DNA of 64,000 nt from Arenimonas composti TR7-09 = DSM 18010 (lineage in GTDB: Bacteria; Pseudomonadota; Gammaproteobacteria; Xanthomonadales; Xanthomonadaceae): assembly GCF_000426365.1 (NCBI RefSeq), contig NZ_KE384525.1, positions 159,425 through 223,424 of the forward strand, given 5' to 3'. Below are positions 61,286 through 64,000 of this stretch, in pieces (position 1 is the first letter of the stretch; each line of letters begins with the position of its first letter). The notes beneath the pieces are model-generated. The model saw only the letters and a program-made list of their open reading frames with translations. It was not told where the DNA came from and did not search any database. The position numbers were made by a program, and so were the translations under genes.

Positions 61286-62847
61286 CAGACCTGCTCCATC
61301 GAACGGATGCCGGGAATCCCGCGCAGCGAGGCCAGTTGCGCCGCCGGCACCTCGCGGTCGACGGTGATCGCGGCGATCGCGCCGCCGTCGCCGGTGGCGC
61401 CGAGCGAGAAGTTGACGATGTTGATGCCGGCGGCGCCGAGGTGCGAACCGACCAGGCCGATCACGCCCGGCCGGTCTTCGTTGCGCATCAGCAGGATGTG
61501 CGCGAGCGGATCGAAGTCGAGTTCGACGCCGTCCAGGCGCACGACGCGCGGACCGCGGTGCAGGGTCGCCTCGATCTCGCGAACGCCGTCGGCGCCTTCG
61601 ACGCGCAGCTTCAGCAAGCGGTCGAAACCGTCGCCGTCGCCGCCGAGCGTCTCCGCCACTTCCAGCCCGCGCGCGGCGGCCTGCTGCAGCGCGTTGACCG
61701 GGGTCACGCGGCCGCTGGCGGAGCCGAGCAGCGCGGCGACGAGCAGGCGCGTCAGCGGCCGCGTGTCGAGGCCGTCGGTGCGCCCCGCGTAGGTCACCTG
61801 CAGCGTCTGCGGCGCCGGCACCAGCTTCGCGGCGAGCTTGCCCAGCGCGCCCATCAACGGCATCCACGGCCCGACCTCGCGCGCGGTTTCCGGGGTCAGC
61901 GGCGGCAGGTTGACGCAGCCGGCGACCGCGCCGGTGGCGACGAAGTCGATGATCTGCCGCGCCAGGATCGTGCTCACCGCCTGCTGCGCCTCGCCGGTGC
62001 TGGCGCCCAGGTGCGGCGTCAGGATCAGCTTCGGGTGCCCGCGCAGCGGCGAGTCCTTCGGCAGCGGCTCGGTCGCGAAGGTGTCGAGCGCCGCGCCGGC
62101 GAGGTGGCCGTCGTCGAGCGCGCGCAGCAGCGCCGCCTCGTCGACGAGGCCGCCGCGGGCGGCGTTGACGAGGAATCCGCCGGGCTTCATCGCCCGCAGC
62201 CGCGTCTCGTCGAGCAGGTTCGTGGTGTCCTTCGTGCGCGGGATGTGCAGGGTGATGACGTCGGCCCACGCCAACAGCGCGTCGAGCGTCATCAGCGGCA
62301 CGCTGCCCTTGCCGGCGGCGCTCGCGGGCAGGAACGGATCGTGCGCGGCGACGTCCATGCCGATGCCCTGCGCCTTGCGCGCGACCGTGGCGCCGATGCG
62401 GCCCAGGCCGATCACGCCGAGCTTCTTGCCCTCGAGCTCGAAGCCGGTCAGGCCGGCCTTCGGCCATTCGCCGGCCTTCATGCCGGCATCGGCGCGCGGC
62501 ACGTGACGCGCGAGCGCGAACAGCAGGCTCAGCGCGTGCTCGGCGGCGGCGAGGGTGTTGCCGTCGGGCGCGTTCATCACCGCGATGCCCTTCGCGGTCG
62601 CGGCCTCGACGTCGATGGTGTCGACGCCGGCGCCGGCGCGGCCGATCACCTTCAGCCGCGGCGCGTCGGCGATCGCCTCGGCGCCGACACTCGTCGCCGA
62701 GCGCACCAGCAGCGCGTCGACGTCCTTCAGCTTCGCGGCGAGCTTCGCCGGATCCTTGATCGCTTCGCTGGATTCCACGTCCCAGCCGGCGGCGCGGAAC
62801 ATCGCCAGGCCGTCCTCGTGGATCCCGTCACAGGCCAACACACGCAT
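61285..62847 (-). CDS. serA: D-3-phosphoglycerate dehydrogenase, long form
   Basis: First step of serine synthesis. 520 residues, the long type with an added ASB domain and a C-terminal ACT domain (DRPGVIGLVGSHLGAAGINI) for feedback control. NAD site VIGLGRIGATVARKA (about 145-160) and catalytic residues in NAARGGLVDE and LTPHLGAS. AAGGAG precedes the ATG. It is in an operon with a histidine phosphatase. Confidence 0.96.
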   Translation of the reverse strand: MRVLACDGIHEDGLAMFRAAGWDVESSEAIKDPAKLAAKLKDVDALLVRSATSVGAEAIADAPRLKVIGRAGAGVDTIDVEAATAKGIAVMNAPDGNTLAAAEHALSLLFALARHVPRADAGMKAGEWPKAGLTGFELEGKKLGVIGLGRIGATVARKAQGIGMDVAAHDPFLPASAAGKGSVPLMTLDALLAWADVITLHIPRTKDTTNLLDETRLRAMKPGGFLVNAARGGLVDEAALLRALDDGHLAGAALDTFATEPLPKDSPLRGHPKLILTPHLGASTGEAQQAVSTILARQIIDFVATGAVAGCVNLPPLTPETAREVGPWMPLMGALGKLAAKLVPAPQTLQVTYAGRTDGLDTRPLTRLLVAALLGSASGRVTPVNALQQAAARGLEVAETLGGDGDGFDRLLKLRVEGADGVREIEATLHRGPRVVRLDGVELDFDPLAHILLMRNEDRPGVIGLVGSHLGAAGINIVNFSLGATGDGGAIAAITVDREVPAAQLASLRGIPGIRSMEQV

Positions 62848-63023
62848 CGCACGCTCCTTGTCAGTGGGGGAGTCGGCGAGGCTTCCACGGCGGACACGCT
62901 GAGACCATCAGGAAACCCGCGCGGCTGTACGGCGCAGGTCGACTGCGGGTCTGGAGACGGGGCTGCGAGAGCATGGGAGTCCAGGACCGACGGGGGGACG
63001 TTAGCCCAACTGGCCTCGACGCG

Positions 63024-63584
63024 CTACCTGCCGAAGCCGACAGCGGATCTCGACAAGAAGATGCTATGGGTCTCGCCGCCTTCCTTGTACTGGAAGATTG
63101 CCAACAACCCGAATTCGGAAGAGAACACGTAGTGACGGTTACGCGTATCCGCGGCGCCACGACCGCCGGCGATGATGACGACCGGCAGGGCATGACCAAG
63201 TAGCCTGAACTCCTCGGTTCGAATAGCTTCGAAAGACCGCCCTTCCACTTCCCAGGATTCCCCGACGCTTATTTCTCCCTCGGGAACCGCGAATGAGAGG
63301 CGATCGGACAAGAAACAAGTGAAGCGTGTGTCCTCATCACACGACGCCAACCGACTTTGAGCGTGACCACCCCAGCTGGCGATCCCTCTGCGGGTATCGA
63401 GGGTGAGCCAATAGTCGGCGTGCTCTCGCTCATCTTCGATGCCAGTAGAAAGCAAAACGTAAGAATAGACTTCGCCTATCGATTCATGGTGTCGCTTCCC
63501 GTTTGAACACGCGGTAATGGCGACCACCAATAGCAAACCGCAGACAAGGAAGCTGGTTTCGATTCTGCCGAAGAGATAGCTCAT
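63024..63584 (-). CDS. Lipoprotein of unknown function, low GC
   Basis: 186 residues. The hydrophobic signal VCGLLLVVAITAC ends in a lipobox-like ITAC (Cys26). The mature domain is beta-rich with acidic patches (DEREHADYWLTLDTRRG; EDTRFTCFLSDRLSF). Base composition is clearly lower in GC than all genes to the left, suggesting recent acquisition. The ATG overlaps by 3 nt with the stop of the interrupted gene upstream. The layout would fit an immunity lipoprotein for a toxin gene, but nothing proves it. Confidence 0.78.
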   Translation of the reverse strand: MSYLFGRIETSFLVCGLLLVVAITACSNGKRHHESIGEVYSYVLLSTGIEDEREHADYWLTLDTRRGIASWGGHAQSRLASCDEDTRFTCFLSDRLSFAVPEGEISVGESWEVEGRSFEAIRTEEFRLLGHALPVVIIAGGRGAADTRNRHYVFSSEFGLLAIFQYKEGGETHSIFLSRSAVGFGR

Positions 63585-63715
63585 CTTATTTCCTCGTCCA
63601 TAGGTGTTTGGTCAATATGCTCGCGCACCCTTTCCGTCGCATCATTTTCTGCCGCTTGCTGCTCTTCATCAGTGACATAGGGCATATCGCCGTTCGTCTT
63701 GTTGCCATGGCCTAA
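63581..63715 (-). pseudogene. 3' stump of a gene cut by an IS5-family element
   Basis: The last 44 codons of a minus-strand gene survive: LGHGNKTNGDMPYVTDEEQQ, then an acidic helix ending TPMDEEIR. At 63715 the frame meets the IS inverted repeat, so the upstream part lies beyond the element and outside the window. Low GC, like the lipoprotein gene it overlaps. Family unknown; the tail could belong to a large toxin or surface protein. Confidence 0.7.
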
Positions 63716-64000
63716 GGAAGGTCTGAACAAGTCGCCCGAAGTGTGTTGAGATTGCGCGAAGCGGACAAGGGCGCGATCGATGGACCAGATGAGCTTCGGC
63801 GACGCGGAATACGCTGCCAGGAAGAAGACGACCCGGCGCGAGGTGTTCCTCGCCGAGATGGACAGGGTCGTTCCCTGGGATTCGCTGCTGAAGGTGATCG
63901 TGCCTTTCTACCCGGTGGCCGGACGCGGACGGCGGCCGTATCCGGTGCAGACGATGCTGCGTGTGCACCTGATGCAGAACTGGTTCGGCCTGAGCGATCC
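63712..64000 (+). mobile_element. IS5-family insertion sequence, left end
   Basis: The inverted repeat starts at 63716 with GGAAGGTCTGAACAAGTC, close to IS5-type ends. It is directly preceded by CTAA at 63712-63715, the YTAR target site that IS5 elements duplicate. The transposase gene begins 64 bp inside. The right end is outside the window. Confidence 0.88.
63780..64000 (+). CDS. IS5-family transposase, 5' part
   Basis: The first 73 codons are visible and the frame runs off the edge. MDQMSFGDAEYAARKKTTRR and VVPWDSLLKVI, then YPVAGRGRRPYPVQTMLRVH and MQNWFGLSD are the N-terminal conserved blocks of IS5-group DDE transposases. The catalytic DDE residues lie downstream of the window. It should be a complete gene in the full element. 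Confidence 0.92.
   Translation, partial: MDQMSFGDAEYAARKKTTRREVFLAEMDRVVPWDSLLKVIVPFYPVAGRGRRPYPVQTMLRVHLMQNWFGLSD

Noticed and set aside
62848..63023. Riboswitch or leader upstream of serA
   Set aside because: No conserved aptamer pattern or attenuator-like hairpin was seen in the 176 bp; only a good ribosome site is evident.

Overview
The window is a 64 kb piece of a very GC-rich (by eye about 70%) proteobacterial chromosome. Gene content, the order folC-SPOR-cvpA-purF, an LpxH/Zur/ZnuD outer-membrane biology, long single-copy housekeeping genes and dense GTAG-type REP palindromes point to a gammaproteobacterium of the Lysobacterales (Xanthomonadaceae or Rhodanobacteraceae relatives). The species cannot be read from the sequence. 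Genes are tightly packed, many with ATGA, GTGA or TGATG stop/start overlaps. No rRNA, tRNA, CRISPR array or prophage was seen. Only the last kilobase is visibly lower in GC and carries an insertion sequence.

Layout. 1-3.9 kb: a partial DUF885 lipoprotein, an acyl-CoA dehydrogenase and a DUF1415 protein. 3.97-12.8 kb: a complete seven-gene wsp chemosensory operon (wspABCDEFR) that should control c-di-GMP through the REC-GGDEF protein WspR. 12.8-21 kb: MAPEG protein, a PadR regulator with its membrane sensor-domain partner and a perfect 19-bp operator, a ygiD-methyltransferase-srkA operon, a secreted cyclophilin, DUF2785, GIY-YIG, EamA and YaeQ proteins. 21-26 kb: a second c-di-GMP cluster with a stand-alone REC protein, an HD-GYP/EAL pair and a divergent diguanylate cyclase. 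26-31.8 kb: aldo/keto reductase, MFS transporter, EamA/LysR pair, YaiI, an S4 protein and a VOC protein. 32-43.5 kb: histidine degradation genes hutU, hutF and hutI, dispersed among modAB, a LytS/LytR-type two-component pair, a serine beta-lactamase-like hydrolase and a CoA-transferase. 43.5-48.4 kb: ribosomal protein THX, then a likely zinc block (MerC-domain protein, ZnuD-like receptor, M14-type hydrolase, Zur). 48.4-54.6 kb: gltX, cyclophilin, lpxH, yjdM, two unknown envelope proteins, a cupin protein and DUF455. 54.8-59.4 kb: purF, cvpA, SPOR protein and folC. 59.5-63 kb: three small proteins, a histidine phosphatase and serA. 63-64 kb: a low-GC lipoprotein, a gene stump cut by an IS5-family element, and the start of its transposase.

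The most unusual content is not a gene cluster but how repeats behave. I count 25 copies of a 23-bp GTAG REP palindrome in 11 clusters, in two subtypes whose stems differ by compensating changes. In four genes (DUF1415, EAL protein, VOC protein, hutI) the TAG of the REP's GTAG is the stop codon. In two genes (purF and the LytS-type kinase) REPs are read through in frame and add protein sequence. A second repeat type, built from 7-nt units and sometimes arranged as long inverted arms around a GC-rich centre, occurs at five places, including inside srkA and across the stop codon of the DUF455 gene. Two further loci have similar inverted arrays with longer units.
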